Of a stretch of 64,000 bases of DNA, positions 23,153 to 35,446 are shown in pieces (the stretch's first letter is position 1; each line of letters begins with the position of its first letter). The position numbers and the translations under genes were made by a program. The DNA comes from Amoebidium appalachense (Eukaryota > Ichthyosporea), in the NCBI GenBank assembly GCA_963693365.1, contig CAVNZM010000004.1, forward strand, positions 7,254,001 through 7,318,000, read 5' to 3'. The notes beneath the pieces are model-generated. The model made no database searches. It was not told the origin of the DNA and saw only the letters and a program-made list of their open reading frames with translations.

Positions 23153-23576
23153 TGGAATCACTGCCGTACATCACAAAACATTTAATGCTTGATATCAATA
23201 CCCGTGACGCGGCATTTCGCTAGCATTCCCTTAATTTGCGATTGCACAATCACCAAAAAAGGGAACTTCCGATAGTATACCATTTATAGGCAAGGCCAAT
23301 CAGATACCACCGTACCATGCGTCATGCGGCAGCCATCATCATGGCCGGTCAACTGGGGTCAGTAAAGACTACTGAGTGCACATGGGCGGACATGCATTCC
23401 TTCTGCAATCAAGGCGTACCCTTACGCCATATATGGTAGTTATACCCTTACACCATACAGGGGGTGACCAATATTAAGATGATTTGAAATTTAATATATA
23501 TAGTGCTATTCTTTTTTTTCCCCCAAAAAAATTAAGATAATAGGGCCTACCAAACCTGGCGGATATTTAAGATCAT

Positions 23577-23578
<2 letters not shown>

Positions 23579-23618
<40 letters not shown>

Positions 23619-23862
23619 GGGGGGGGGAGGAGGAAGGGGGAATGTTGCACAGAACAAGGGGCAAGGTAATAATGTCGGCTAGTGAGAAGAATATACATTG
23701 CTGACCGTAGTACACCACTGTGGCACTGTCATGGCCCTGGTTGTCTTCACCTCTAACTGAGTATACCAATTGCGGGGGGAGGGGGGGGGGGGGGAGGGGG
23801 GGGGAAGGGGGGAGGGAGGGGAGGGGGGGGGGGGGAGGGGGGGGGAGAGAGAGAGAGAGTGA

Positions 23863-23920
<58 letters not shown>

Positions 23921-24145
23921 AAGGGGGGGGGGGGGGGGGGGGGGGGGGGATTCGAACCACCACCTGTTTTGAAGAGGGGTGTTTGGATGGGTGGGTGGGG
24001 TGGGGGGGGGGGGGGGGGGGGGGGGGGAAGGGAGGGGGGGGGGGGGGGGAGGGAGGGAACCAACCACCATACATGAGAAGGAGCCCCCCTCCCCCTCCCC
24101 CCCCTCCCCCCGCATAGACCCCCCCCTCCCCCCCCCCCCAAAAAA
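23579..24145. repeat. poly-G, (GA)n and C/A runs
   Basis: A G-run of about 38 bases (23579-23617), a GA tract at about 23866-23918, further G-runs at 23924-23949 and 24003-24027, then C-runs and an A-run to 24145. A T-arm-like string (GGTTCGAATCC on the minus strand) lies at about 23949-23958, directly next to a G-run. Confidence 0.9.
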
Positions 24146-24539
24146 AAAAAAAAAAAGAATCCGGGGAGGAGGGTTCGGAGGGTTTACAATAGGGTTTACA
24201 ATACTAACTACTAGCTTTCATGGTCATGATACATTCGAAAGTCAAAAAACCTTATACATGCAATGGGCCCCGCGCGGGTATGGGCACATATTTAAGTTAC
24301 GTGCGTGCATAAGAAGATTTTGCTTGTGCACACACAGATTGAGCGCAACTCACTGACGAACAGATCGGTATGGACACACAAGAAAGCATTGCCAAGCACA
24401 CACGCACACATAGTATATAATGCACAAACACACACATCACACACACAGCGCGCGCGCGCGCGCGTGCACGCAGGCACGCAGGCACACACACACACACACA
24501 GGGAGAGAAATGGGTGGGGGGGCCCGGGGGGTAAGGGAG

Positions 24540-24601
24540 AGAGATTTTGAGAGATAGATCTTAAGAGAGAGAGGAGAGAGAGGGTGGGTGGGGTGGGGGG
24601 G

Positions 24602-24632
<31 letters not shown>

Positions 24633-24674
24633 CAGAGAGAGAGAGGGAGAGAGAAAAAGAAAGCGGGACACACA

Positions 24675-24710
<36 letters not shown>

Positions 24711-24742
24711 AAGGGGGGAGGGGGGGGAGAGGTAGAGAGAGT

Positions 24743-24790
<48 letters not shown>

Positions 24791-24833
24791 AGAGAGAGAA
24801 AGAGAGGGAGAGAGAAAAAGAAAGCGGGACACA

Positions 24834-24867
<34 letters not shown>

Positions 24868-24923
24868 AAGGGGGGAGGGGGGGGAGAGGTAGAGAGAGTG
24901 AGTGAGTGAGAGAGTGTGTGGGG

Positions 24924-25014
<91 letters not shown>
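24540..25014. repeat. (GA)n array with ~157-bp tandem unit and (CA)n
   Basis: A composite unit (AGAGAGAAAAAGAAAGCGGGAC, CA repeat, GA repeat, GGGGGGAG, GGTAGAGAGAGTGAGTGAG) occurs twice, starting near 24631 and 24789. A pure GA run of about 85 bases then ends at 25013. Confidence 0.9.
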
Positions 25015-25015
<1 letters not shown>

Positions 25016-25252
25016 TGCATATAGCATCATACTCACACACACAAACGCATTCGCGCATGCGCACGCGTGCATACACATCGATTAAATTCCTACACATACA
25101 CATGATATATTTTCCGGAACCGTATTCCTACTTTTTTTTTTTTTTTCGTTTGAATTGATAAAAACACACATACACCACGTACGTGCAGCGCGTGCACAGA
25201 CACACACACACACACACACACACACGGACGCGCGCACACGCATGCACACACA

Positions 25253-25253
<1 letters not shown>

Positions 25254-25283
<30 letters not shown>
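25254..25283. repeat. poly-C run
   Basis: C-run of about 30 bases after a CA tract (25200-25225). It is followed at 25319-25330 by GGGTTCGACCGG, another tRNA T-arm-like string. Confidence 0.9.
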
Positions 25284-25286
<3 letters not shown>

Positions 25287-25468
25287 CCCCTCCCCCCAGG
25301 GGCCCCCCTGAAGATCATGGGTTCGACCGGTCATCTCCGGCGCTAATTGCCAACTTGCAAAAGTAACGAATTTCTAATACATATTTTGTCTGTGCGACAT
25401 TCCAGTACCGCAATTCATGCCATGTAATAACAATAACTTGATAATGGTATTTACAGAGTTTTGAGTCT

Positions 25469-25469
<1 letters not shown>

Positions 25470-25511
<42 letters not shown>

Positions 25512-25583
25512 CGCATTGTCTGACCCTTCTAAACATGTACAAACAAACAAAAAACCAAACAAGCAAAACAAAACAACACAATG

Positions 25584-25661
<78 letters not shown>
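25470..25661. repeat. poly-C (40 bases) and (CA)n (75 bases)
   Basis: C-run at 25471-25510 and an uninterrupted CA run at about 25585-25660, just downstream (minus sense) of the DUF1295 gene's stop codon. Confidence 0.95.
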
Positions 25662-25663
<2 letters not shown>

Positions 25664-25702
25664 GCTGCAAAAATGATCCAATTTGGTAGGGCCTAACTAA
25701 TA

Positions 25703-25860
25703 TTAAGGGCAGCATCCTGGGGGCCACAATACCAAAACCGATGTTGCCTTTTTGTATTTTTGATATTCCGGATCATTTCCCCATCTCTCGTCGGCCCGTT
25801 TCTCCAGCATGGGGATGCCTGAGACGAAGCACAGCAGAAAGGCGGTGAAGAGAGGCCTGC

Positions 25861-25934
<74 letters not shown>

Positions 25935-25967
25935 ATGCTTTTGTGTGTGTGTGAGTGTATGTGTGTG

Positions 25968-26015
<48 letters not shown>

Positions 26016-26168
26016 GGGGGGGGGGGGAGGGGGGGGGGAGGGGGAATGGAGGTGCAAAACATATTGGTTAACATGAAAACCTCTTAACCTTCCATAATTC
26101 CAAGCCATGAAAACACCTCTCTCACCCTCTGCTGTGTCAACTTCATCCAAGCTTTTACCCCCCCCCCC

Positions 26169-26233
<65 letters not shown>

Positions 26234-26774
26234 CTGCCGCCGCCGCCGCACACAAAAGACACATACACACGACACGGGCACACATAAAGTGGAACACACC
26301 AACCTACACAGGCACACAACACGACACACATGCCACCTGTACACCTTCATACCAGACCCCACTTGATCAAATTATAATAAATGCATCTTTGCACATCACT
26401 AAAGCCCAAGTCCAAATATCCCAAGTGGAAAAGGGGAGAAAGGGGAGCCTGAGGGGGGGGAAAGCCCCGGGGGGGGGGGGGGGGGGGGGGGGGGAGGGGG
26501 AGGGGGGAGGGGGGAGGGGGGGGGGGGGGGGGAGAGAAATAAGTACAAATTTACCCCTGGGAGGTGGGTTTGGGGGGGGGGGGGGGGGGAGGGGGGGAGG
26601 GGGGGGGGGGGGGGGGGAAGAGGCCCACGGACGGGAGGGGCGAAGGGGGCGTGGCGGGTATGGAGAAGGGGGGAGAGGAGGGGGTGGGAGGGGGAGGGGG
26701 GCACTCACCCGAGGATGGTAAGCCACTGGGCACCCTCAAAGCTGTTGCTGCAGGCAATGAAAAGACCCTGTGTT

Positions 26775-26838
<64 letters not shown>

Positions 26839-27279
26839 TGTGTTTGTGGGGGGGAGGGGGGGAAATCTCATGAGCACATGCAAGGAAGGTTGGGGTCACG
26901 CAGGTGCGAAAGCACTTGTGTGTGTGTAGGCTCAAGTCCATCTGCAAAAACCGTCCAAGAAGAGAAGAGAGAAACCGAAAGAAATGCTGAGAATGGGCGG
27001 CGGCGGCGGCGGGGAGGGGGGGGGGGGGGGGGGGGGGGGGGGCTGTTTCTAAACGGTCAAGGATGCATGGGAGTGACACAGGGTCTTCCCCCATCTACAC
27101 ATAAACGTCCAGGCATCGTGACAGACGTACAACCACACAAACAAAACGACACACTTACACTGGGGTGGTTAGAGCGGGTAAAGAATGGATTACGAGGGTG
27201 TGTGCCTGAAAGGTAGCAGTAATGGGTGTGCTTCTAATACAAATGCTTGTGTGCTCACGTTTGCGTGATGCCCCCTTGC

Positions 27280-27370
<91 letters not shown>

Positions 27371-27449
27371 CGTGTGTGTGCGCGCGCACATCTCCCTCTC
27401 TCCCTCTCTCCCTTTCCCTCTCCCTCTCCCTCTCCCTCTCTCTCTCTCT

Positions 27450-27532
<83 letters not shown>

Positions 27533-27851
27533 GTGTCACGGGGAAAAGAAGGGGGGGAGGGGGGGGGGGAGGAGAGAGCGGAGCGGGGGAAGGGGGGGGG
27601 GGGGGTGGAGACAGGGAGAAAAGAATGGGAGAGGGGGCTTACCACCCACAGCAGAATTTCACCAAAATAATTTGGGTGGCGGCTCCACGACCACATACCA
27701 CCTTGGATGAATTTTCCGCGATTGGCGGGGTCCTTGCGAAATTGATCCTTCTGCCAATCGGAGAGCACTTCGACGGCAAACCCGATGGTCCAGAGCACAA
27801 ATCCTGCATGTGTTAATTGATGAGGAAGGAGAAGAAAAATGTGCCAGTGTA

Positions 27852-27919
<68 letters not shown>

Positions 27920-28267
27920 GGGGTAGAATGCAAACTTGTTGCAAAGTACACATTTTACATCATTGCAGCACGAGCACATCTTGCAAAAACTTCGAGGAGC
28001 AAAGCACAGCATGCATAAAAAGGGGTGGCGGATCGGCAGGGGGGGAGGGGGAGGGGGGGGGAGGGGGGGGGGGGGGGGGGGGGGCGGAAGGGCCGGGGGG
28101 TATGCTTGGAGGGTGGAGAACACCGGCACAATGGCAATCAGAAGCCACAGAATTGAAAACAAAAGGCAAAATCCAAAAAGAAAAATGCAGTGTAAAGACA
28201 CGGGAGTATGACTCCCTACATGTAATTTATGCGCATTTCAAGTTTATATATATACCATATATATCTA

Positions 28268-28308
<41 letters not shown>

Positions 28309-28318
28309 TATGATAATA

Positions 28319-28358
<40 letters not shown>

Positions 28359-28997
28359 CTGCAAAGTTGCTATAGTCTTAACGAACAAATATTAGCGTGT
28401 TAGGGGGGCAGGGACTAAAATAGTGCACAGGGAGGCGAGGAGGAAATTACAGCCTGACGGCCCTGGTGGTTGATATTGGGGATCGGTAACCCCAACCAAC
28501 AACACCAACCAACCCTCCCCCCCCCCCTCCTCCCCCCCCCTCCCTCCCCCCTCCCCCACCTTTTCTCCCACAAACATGCGCGTACGAACCACACACACAA
28601 CACCTCATTATAAGCAAAGAAAAAAACAAAGATGTTGTGGAAAGACCCAAACATTTTTTTTTTTTTTTTTTGGTGGTGGTGGTGGTGCTGGGGGTTTTTT
28701 GGTGGTGGTGGTGGTGCTGGGGGGGGGGGGGGGGGGGGGGGGGGGGGAGTAAGAGTATTTACGCACCAACATAGTCCCTTGCGTTCAACGTACTGTATGC
28801 ACTGCTCCACAGGTTGACGACATACACGGGTGAGGCCACTAGGGTCACCCATAGGCCCTGCAGTGACCAGGCAACCAGAAACGCAAACGGGAAGGGCTTG
28901 AGGTCGTCAAAACGACCGTCTTTACCGTCTCGGAGAATGCGCGTGAAGAGATATGTTCCCAACCTGTACACGTGTGTGTGTTGTGTATTGTGTTTTT

Positions 28998-29028
<31 letters not shown>

Positions 29029-29173
29029 GAGGAGAGGGAACAGGGCAGAGAGAGGGGGGGAAGGAGGGGTATGGTTGGGGGGGTAAGGGGGAGGGGGGGA
29101 GGTGGACATTCGGCGAGAGTGGTTGGGGAGGCAGGGGTTGTGTGTGTGTGTGTGTGTGTATGTGTGTGATGAG

Positions 29174-29210
<37 letters not shown>

Positions 29211-29694
29211 TGTTGTGTGAGCGCACGAGATGGGATATGTGTGTTAAAACTTGTAGAGAATGTAGTGTGGTTCATGGGGGAGGTTCCTAATCTTGGATGC
29301 CCGATGGAACCCTCCCCCCCCCCCCCCCCCCCCCCCCCCCTCCCCTCTTGTGGATATTACAGTGCATACACTGGTGAACCGAGAAACGAACAGGGGGTCG
29401 GTTGTGTGTGTGCGGTGTATGTCGAATATCAATCAAAAGAGAGGTAACACCCACTGACGAACAACAAACAGTACAACGTGTTTTAATACCGGCGGGGGGG
29501 GGGGGGAGGGGGGGGGGGGGGGGGGGGGTCTGCAATAGGTGATCACTATAGAGTGAGTAAAAATACAAATGTGCGGTTAGTCAAATGTCTATAAAGGGAC
29601 TCCCAACCGAATGTATGTCTTTAAGGAAAACTTGGGAGTCTCGGAGAAACAGAGGGAGCAAATCAGGTATTGGGTTGCACTTCCCTAACCCCCC

Positions 29695-29725
<31 letters not shown>

Positions 29726-30901
29726 AAAAAAAAAAAAAAAGCATCATCCAGACACCTGACACCCACCAACAACCCCTTTCCACAGCCACCGACAGACTAA
29801 CAAACATCTCTCCCCCCCCCTCCCCTTCCCCCCCCCCCCCCCCCCCCCCCCCTCCTCCTCCTCCCCCCCGGTCCCTCTTTCTCCCACAATAACATGTGCA
29901 CTCCATCTCCCCCCATCCCCCCTCCCCTCCAACAAACACACACAAAAAGGGTTTTAAGGTTGAAAAAAAAAAGGGGGGGGGGGGGGGGGGAGGCAGGGAT
30001 GTGGGGGAGGGGAAGACGGGCAAGACAAAGGCAGAGAAAAGGGCAAAACACACCTCGTACACCAGACGAGCACACAGACAGATGCCCAGATGCTGCGTGG
30101 TGACCGTGTGCCCACCAGAAGGGTGTAGAGCGTGGCTATGAAGTACGTGGCACTGCCTATTATGGAAGGTCAGTTGCCTTATATGGAACACAATATTGTG
30201 GTATGACGATTGCCTTTATATATTACCTACCAGATCCCTGGTATGACGTCTTGAATGCATAAAATGGTGCACATGGTGTGATACCTACCAAGGCAGAACT
30301 GCTTGCCACGTATGGCACATCGGCTGCCTAATATGGGTTGCCAGTTGCCTTATATGGGGGCTTTAAGCAGCTTCAGTGCTTGATAATAAAAAAAAAAAGA
30401 AAGTCCCTTGCTCCCCAACACGTTCCTTTACAAAGTGGTTGATTTCGACTCCGTCCCTTTCCCACGCCTCTAATGGTGTAGAAACTCTGATCTTACAAGC
30501 AGAAAGGGCAAAAAAAAAAGGAATGAAGAAGATGGCAAGATATGTTCATGTGTCTCTGTGTGTGCATGTGTGTGTGTTTGTGGGGGGGGGGGGGGGGGGG
30601 GGGGGGGGAAGGGGCGGGGGGAGAGGAGGGAGAAAGAAGGGGGGGGGTGGGGGGGGGGGGTCAACCTGTCAGGTCGTAGTACATTTCTGTCTGGCGCCAG
30701 AACCCATATGCCCAGCCCAAATACTGGATTCCGTAGATAATCACCGGTAGAGCCTGCGTGTGTGTGGGTGGGTGGGTGGGCGTGGAAGGGGGGGGGGGGG
30801 GGGGGGGTCAAGAGAGTTAGGTAAACTGCTAAAAAAATCCTTCACAGATATTCTTGATTTCAAAGCAGGCGACCGGATGAGTGGGGCGTGCTGGCTCCCT
30901 G

Positions 30902-30939
<38 letters not shown>

Positions 30940-31124
30940 AGCAGGCAAATGTTCACCTATTCATGTCAGCGTGAATCTACCAAAAAAGTAATCCGAAATT
31001 GCAGGTCAACATCTGCAGTTGACTTGGTTCTGTTTCAATTTTTCTTCTTCCTTTGTCTTTGGTCGGGTATATCCACAGCTATCAGTAGAAATAAGGAAGG
31101 GATCAACTTGTTAATGTGTGTTGC

Positions 31125-31163
<39 letters not shown>

Positions 31164-31196
31164 TGTCTCTGCACGCATGGTAGTGGTGGTGGTGGT

Positions 31197-31228
<32 letters not shown>

Positions 31229-32029
31229 GGCGTTGGTGGTGGGGTCGTTGAAGTGTGAGAATGAGTGTGTGTGTGTGTGTGTGTGTGTGCGTGTGTGTGC
31301 GCGTAGACAATCCACATGGAGGGTTTCTAACGTGTTACCGAGTAAAAAGTACACATCCACGACGGACAACGCGTGCAAATAACACATAAAGAGCATGCAT
31401 GATAAGTAGAGCACGGGAGAAGGGGGGGGGGGGGGGGGGGGGGGGGGTCGGAGAGGGGGGAAGGGTGGAAGGCGGCCTCGGGTGTAATAAGACCCATGCA
31501 TATGTGTGTGTGAGCTGCCTTCTGTCTTGAACACCCCTTCCAGCCTTGCTCATCAAGCCCCCCCACTCCCCCCCCCCCCCCCAAAAAAAAAAAAAAAAAA
31601 AAAAACACACACACACCTCTTATCCTCCCCAAACCATGGCCTTCCCCCCCACCCCCTCCCCTACCCTCACCCTTTGCGCTCGCCTGTTTCCCCCTCTTAA
31701 AGCTTGTGCGTGTGTTCGCCTGTGTATGTGTGTATGTGTGCGTGTGTGTGTGTGCGTGTGTACACCAAGGCACAACGACGTGTGTGGGTGTGCTTGGGAA
31801 GACTGATATGAAGGGGGGGGGGGGGGGGGGGGGGAGGGGGGACATAGCGGGGGGGTTGGGGGGGTTGGGGTTGGGGGGGGGGGGAGGGCGTACACACCCA
31901 AGGCAGTTCGAAGGCAAACTTCGAAACAACGTAGCCGAGCACAAAGGCAACCACACACACCACCACCTGGCCCACAGTGCGAGCAGGGGAGGGGGTTTTG
32001 GGTTTTTTGGCTGTCTCGCTCGTCATCAT
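25703..32029 (-). CDS. DUF1295 / steroid 5-alpha-reductase-like membrane oxidoreductase
   Basis: Seven exons in transcript order: 32029-31898, 30753-30666, 30156-30054, 28963-28767, 27803-27643, 26767-26709, 25856-25703. Every intron is GT-AG and the phases close exactly to 297 residues. The product is a polytopic membrane protein of PF06966 (DUF1295), related to the 3-oxo-5-alpha-steroid 4-dehydrogenase C-terminal domain. Visible marks are an N-terminal membrane segment ([14 protein letters not shown]), YDLTGSATYF spanning an exon junction, [10 protein letters not shown], and the nucleotide-binding signature [15 protein letters not shown] at about residues 208-222. GPLFTAFLL and SGIPMLEKR follow near the C-terminus. 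The family reduces or is inferred to reduce steroid/lipid double bonds with NADPH; the substrate here is unknown. Length is normal for the family. Introns hold CA tracts (transcript sense) next to several acceptors. Confidence 0.93.
25863..26035. repeat. (GT)n then poly-G in a DUF1295 intron
   Basis: GT run at 25863-25933 and G-run at about 25999-26027 on the plus strand. In transcript sense this is poly-C and then (CA)n immediately before the acceptor of the last exon. Confidence 0.95.
26157..26250. repeat. poly-C run of about 60 bases ending in CCG triplets
   Basis: One of the longest homopolymers here, ending in CTGCCGCCGCCGCCG, inside the intron between DUF1295 exons 6 and 7. G-runs also occur at 26470-26494, 26519-26532, 26573-26589 and 26602-26617. 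Confidence 0.95.
27010..27610. repeat. G-run, (GT)n, T-run, (CT)n, (GT)n cluster
   Basis: Within the intron between DUF1295 exons 5 and 6: G-run 27019-27042, GT 27281-27354, T-run 27354-27370, CT-rich 27391-27482, GT 27483-27530, then G-runs. Confidence 0.95.
27855..28350. repeat. (GT)n, poly-G, (TA)n and (GT)n in a DUF1295 intron
   Basis: GT at 27855-27916, G-runs at 28039-28084, a TA run at about 28274-28306 and GT at 28321-28357. A weak relative of the dispersed element may lie near 27935-28030. Confidence 0.9.
28665..28747. repeat. T-run, (GGT)n and poly-G next to a DUF1295 donor
   Basis: T-run, two copies of a GGTGGTGGTGGTGGTGCTGGGGG phrase and a G-run of about 30 bases lie just downstream (transcript sense) of the exon ending at 28767. 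Confidence 0.9.
29310..29990. repeat. C-runs, G-runs, A-run in DUF1295 intron 3
   Basis: C-runs at 29311-29340, 29691-29715 and 29830-29852, G-runs at 29493-29527 and 29973-29990, and an A-run at 29716-29740. No extra exon is visible between 28964 and 30053. Confidence 0.9.
30157..30365. repeat. degenerate repeat with CCTTATATGG-like motifs
   Basis: TTGCCTTATATGG occurs at about 30174-30186 and again at 30345-30357, with related TTGCCTTTATATATTACC and CCTAATATGG strings between. CC(A/T)6GG palindromes of this kind also make up the minisatellites at 54.3 and 55.5 kb. Confidence 0.55.
30580..30938. repeat. poly-G runs flanking DUF1295 exon 2
   Basis: G-runs at 30582-30608, 30650-30660, 30790-30807 and 30904-30938 surround the exon 30666-30753. 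Confidence 0.9.
31125..31300. repeat. (GT)n, (GGT)n, poly-G
   Basis: GT 31129-31166, GGT into a G-run 31181-31227, then GT 31264-31300, all in DUF1295 intron 1. Confidence 0.9.
31336..31420 (-). repeat. dispersed element, second subfamily, partial
   Basis: AAAAAGTACACATCCACGACGG and AACACATAAAGAGCATGCAT match the reverse complement of the 15109-15275 copy and the piece at 3046. A G-run (31421-31447) follows immediately. Confidence 0.6.
31800..31890. repeat. G-rich tract beside DUF1295 exon 1
   Basis: G-runs broken by TT and A directly downstream (transcript sense) of the donor at 31897. Confidence 0.9.
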
Positions 32030-32099
32030 GCTGGTCTCACTAGCAACGGGTACCTAAGGGCAAACGTATAAATGACAAGTGATTTGGTGTGATTGGGAA

Positions 32100-32305
32100 C
32101 CGGGAGGGGGGGGGGGGGGGGGGGAGACCGAAGGGGGGGGGGGGGGGGCGGGGGGAGGGCTAGGGGGGGGGGTTCTAATGAGGACAGAGGACAAGGGGAC
32201 TGAGGGGCGAGGGGACAAGGTGCGGGGGGAGGGGGGAGGGTTAGGGGGGGGGGGTTTCTGATGAGGACAGAGGACAAGGGGACTGAGGGGCGAGGGGACA
32301 GGCGA
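32100..32305. repeat. G-runs and ~80-bp tandem duplication
   Basis: ATGAGGACAGAGGACAAGGG with the following GACTGAGGGGCGAGGGGACA is present at about 32178-32219 and 32261-32301, each preceded by a G-run. Confidence 0.85.
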
Positions 32306-32361
32306 GGGTAATGGAAAGATGTGTGGGGGAGAGAATAGGAGCAAAAGCAACTTCGTACATT

Positions 32362-32362
<1 letters not shown>

Positions 32363-32438
<76 letters not shown>

Positions 32439-32446
32439 GCACGCGC

Positions 32447-32487
<41 letters not shown>

Positions 32488-32520
32488 CATGCACGCACGC
32501 ACACGCGCGCGCGCACACAC
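32363..32520. repeat. (CA)n followed by (GCAC)n
   Basis: CA run of about 70 bases, then GCAC tetramers, then CGCG and CA. Confidence 0.95.
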
Positions 32521-32524
32521 ACTG

Positions 32525-33480
32525 AGGCGCACACCTCCACGGCTGTGTCTTTCAACTCGCCGCCGTCCTTGTCCATACCAAAACAGAAAAAAGAACCTGC
32601 CGCTTAGTTACGCTTCAGCACCACACTTCCTATTCTCACTTTCAAAAGCCTCACACTATATTTACGAAAAGAGGTAGCGGCAAGACACGTTTGTTAGAGA
32701 GATTAAGTACTGACTCTCCTAAGGTTCAAGTTATACAACTTGTTTATTTATGTATGTAGTAGCAGAGGTGACACCTGAAAGAAAACAAATGAAATCCCAT
32801 GATTCTGAACCGTGTTGAAAATGAAATGAGCCACCAGGGTTCGAAATGTCTGTCGGTTACATGCAACTCTTGTGTGACTACAGTCAGCACATATGCATGT
32901 GCAACTTATAAAAGGCGTCCGGCAAGCCGGGAGGGAAAAATAGGAAAAGAAATATAAAGAAAGCTTACCTCCTTATATAACTTATCATATTTAGCTTGGT
33001 AAAAGCACATTGTAAGTTTGTGCTCTACTGCCCTGCACTCATGCAAAATCATGCACTTGAATAGAGGGGGGTAAGGTGTGAGGGAGTATCCATGCCCGAC
33101 CCACCTCGAGGGTTGGTTCTACTGTTTTTTGATGTTCAAAAAAACATAGAATGAGACTAGTTCTTTCACGAGGCGTTTAAAAAAAATGAATAATTATTAA
33201 CGTAAAATTTGGAGACTAATATGCACGATATGGTAGCGGCAGCCGTTGCAACCGTTCCTTTGTAGAGCGTCCACGTCATTACGTATTCATCGAATCATTG
33301 CTATCTTTACATCGCTCTTGACCTTCCTGATTGGTTCCCTTTAACAACCAATCGAATTTCCTATTCTATGCCCATTTGCATTCCTGGAATCCTCATTGCA
33401 AACCCTGTCTGCGGAAGCTCGAGCTTGTGATTCATGAACTCAGCAGTCAGCACGATGTTCAACCACGTGCTCTGACTGGA
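32525..33480. promoter_or_regulatory. unique DNA upstream of the DUF1295 gene
   Basis: About 950 bases of balanced composition upstream (minus sense) of the ATG at 32029. It contains ATTGG/CCAAT motifs near 33330 and 33349 and no repeats. The short plus-strand frame at 33331-33552 is not supported by any domain. Promoter role is inferred from position. Confidence 0.4.
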
Positions 33481-33483
33481 CCA

Positions 33484-33600
33484 GTGGGCACGAGTGGGTG
33501 GGTGGGCGAGAAGAAGGGGGTAGGAGGGGAGGGTGGGTGGGTGGGTGGGTGAGTGGGTGGGAAGGTGGGTGGTTGGATGGGTGAGACGAAGCCGAGGGAG
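33484..33600. repeat. (GGGT)n degenerate tract
   Basis: GGGTGGGT units interrupted by GCGAGAAGAAGG and similar, followed by GGAGGGACGG repeats to about 33625. Confidence 0.85.
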
Positions 33601-33969
33601 CAGGGACGGAGGGACGGAGGGAATCGAGGGGATCCGGAGCCTCATCCAGATCTGTATTGATGCGGAGCTCGACGAGGTCCCGCTAGTCACTGTGCACGTG
33701 ACCCGGGGTGGGCCTGGGTGGTATACGGCTGTGTGATTGGCACCGTACGTGTGGCCCATATGGCATGGTGGGTGGTCATGAGCTGTGAGGGAAGCACAAA
33801 AGGAGGATGCATATGCGGCACGGGGTAGCACCGGATGGCCCGGGCTGGAGGGAAGAAAGTACACTACTACTTCAAGACAATTGTACTTGTATTACGTTCT
33901 AATATTAAATAGCGATCAGCTACGTATGGGGGGGTACTTCGATTCATTATCACTGATATATCTGGGAGG

Positions 33970-34335
33970 TATACATACATACATACATACATACAGAAGT
34001 CATGGAAAGGAGGAGGGAAATCACGGAGGGAGGGAGACCTCCTAGGCCTAGGGGTGAAGTGGTGGACTTCCATTTTAGCCGCTGGCCGGAGAGCCACATT
34101 GGTGACGTCATTCTGTGCACAATTTTCATGACGCCGGCCCCTGAAAAGGGCGCGAAGAAACTGGCTCTGTCGAATGTCGACATCGCATTTGAGAAATGTG
34201 GCTCTTGGGTGGGTCCGCGCCCAGACGCTAAAATGGGAGAAGCGGTGGTTGGTTTAAGTGGTGGTGGTGGTGGTGGTGGTGGTGGTGTGTGTGTGTGTGT
34301 GTGGTGGTGGTGGTGGTGGTGGTGGTGGTGGTGGT

Positions 34336-34379
<44 letters not shown>

Positions 34380-34940
34380 TGAGTCATGGAGAGAGAGAGG
34401 GAGGGAAATATTAATCACGGGAGGGAGGTGAGCCTCAGGGAGCTCGAGGGAAATTTATCACGATGGGAGGGAGGGAAATCACGGAGGGAGGGAGGGGAGG
34501 GGGGAGTCATGCCATATCTAGAGAGGGACGGAAATCCAGGGAGGGAGGGAGGGAAATCACGGAGGGAGGGAGGGAAATCGCGGACTGGGGGGGGGGGGGG
34601 GGGGGGGGGGTTAGTCATAAAGAGAGGGACCGAAATCCGGGGAGGGAGGGAGGGAGGGAAGTTTCATGGAGGGAGGGAGGGAATTCATGCATGATCGTAC
34701 GGAGGTCTAGCTAGGGAGGGAGGGAGGGGCACCGAAGTCATGGAGGGAGGCCTAGGGTCCGGATCCGGGAATTCGAACTCATGGAGAGGAGGGAATTCGC
34801 GGAGGGCCGGGGGAAAGTGAGGAGTGTGAAGTCATGGATGGAGGGAGGGAAATCACGGACGGAGGCTATATAGGGAGCGATTTTAAGTCACTGAGGGAGG
34901 GAGGGAAGTCACGGATGGAGCACATGTACACCGGTGAGGA
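33970..34940. repeat. GGT/poly-G and a degenerate GGGAGGGAAATCACGGA minisatellite
   Basis: ATAC units (33971-33994), GGT triplets and a G-run (34257-34375) are followed by a minisatellite at about 34380-34915. Its phrases GGAGGGAGGGAAATCACGGAG and GTCATGGAGGGAGGGA recur many times with variable spacing. A 200-bp unique piece at 34060-34250 has an open plus frame (MTPAPEKGAKKLALS) but no supporting splice pattern. Confidence 0.8.
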
Positions 34941-35356
34941 GGTATGTTGCGGGGGCGGGGAGGGAGCTGCTGTGAAGTAGGCCATACACAGAGAGCTGCA
35001 TTCACGGAGGGAAGGAAACGACATATTTATTGCCCCTTGATGAGACACACGTGTGTGCTTCTTGTAGATATTTCCTGTCTTAAACTTGCTTTGTGGTGAG
35101 CTTGCCAACCGAACACTATACATGTATCACATGATCTTATCTTATTTTGGCTGGCAGTGCTGACGTCGACAATTTCATACACATCTTCATGGCCAACCCA
35201 GTTACATGGCAACTGTCGTGATATAAAAAATATAATTAAATATCATGGATACGAGAGAGCTGTTTCAGAAGAACATATGTTGCTACATGATAGAAAGTGT
35301 TTCGCAACAAAATATAGGTCATGCAGCAGAAATACATAGGCCCTAGGGGCTGTGTG

Positions 35357-35446
<90 letters not shown>

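Noticed and set aside
34002-34382. Plus-strand frame with MTPAPEKGAKKLALSNVD
   Set aside because: It is open and non-repetitive for about 60 residues but runs into GGT/poly-G repeat, has no convincing donor, and matches no family I recognise.
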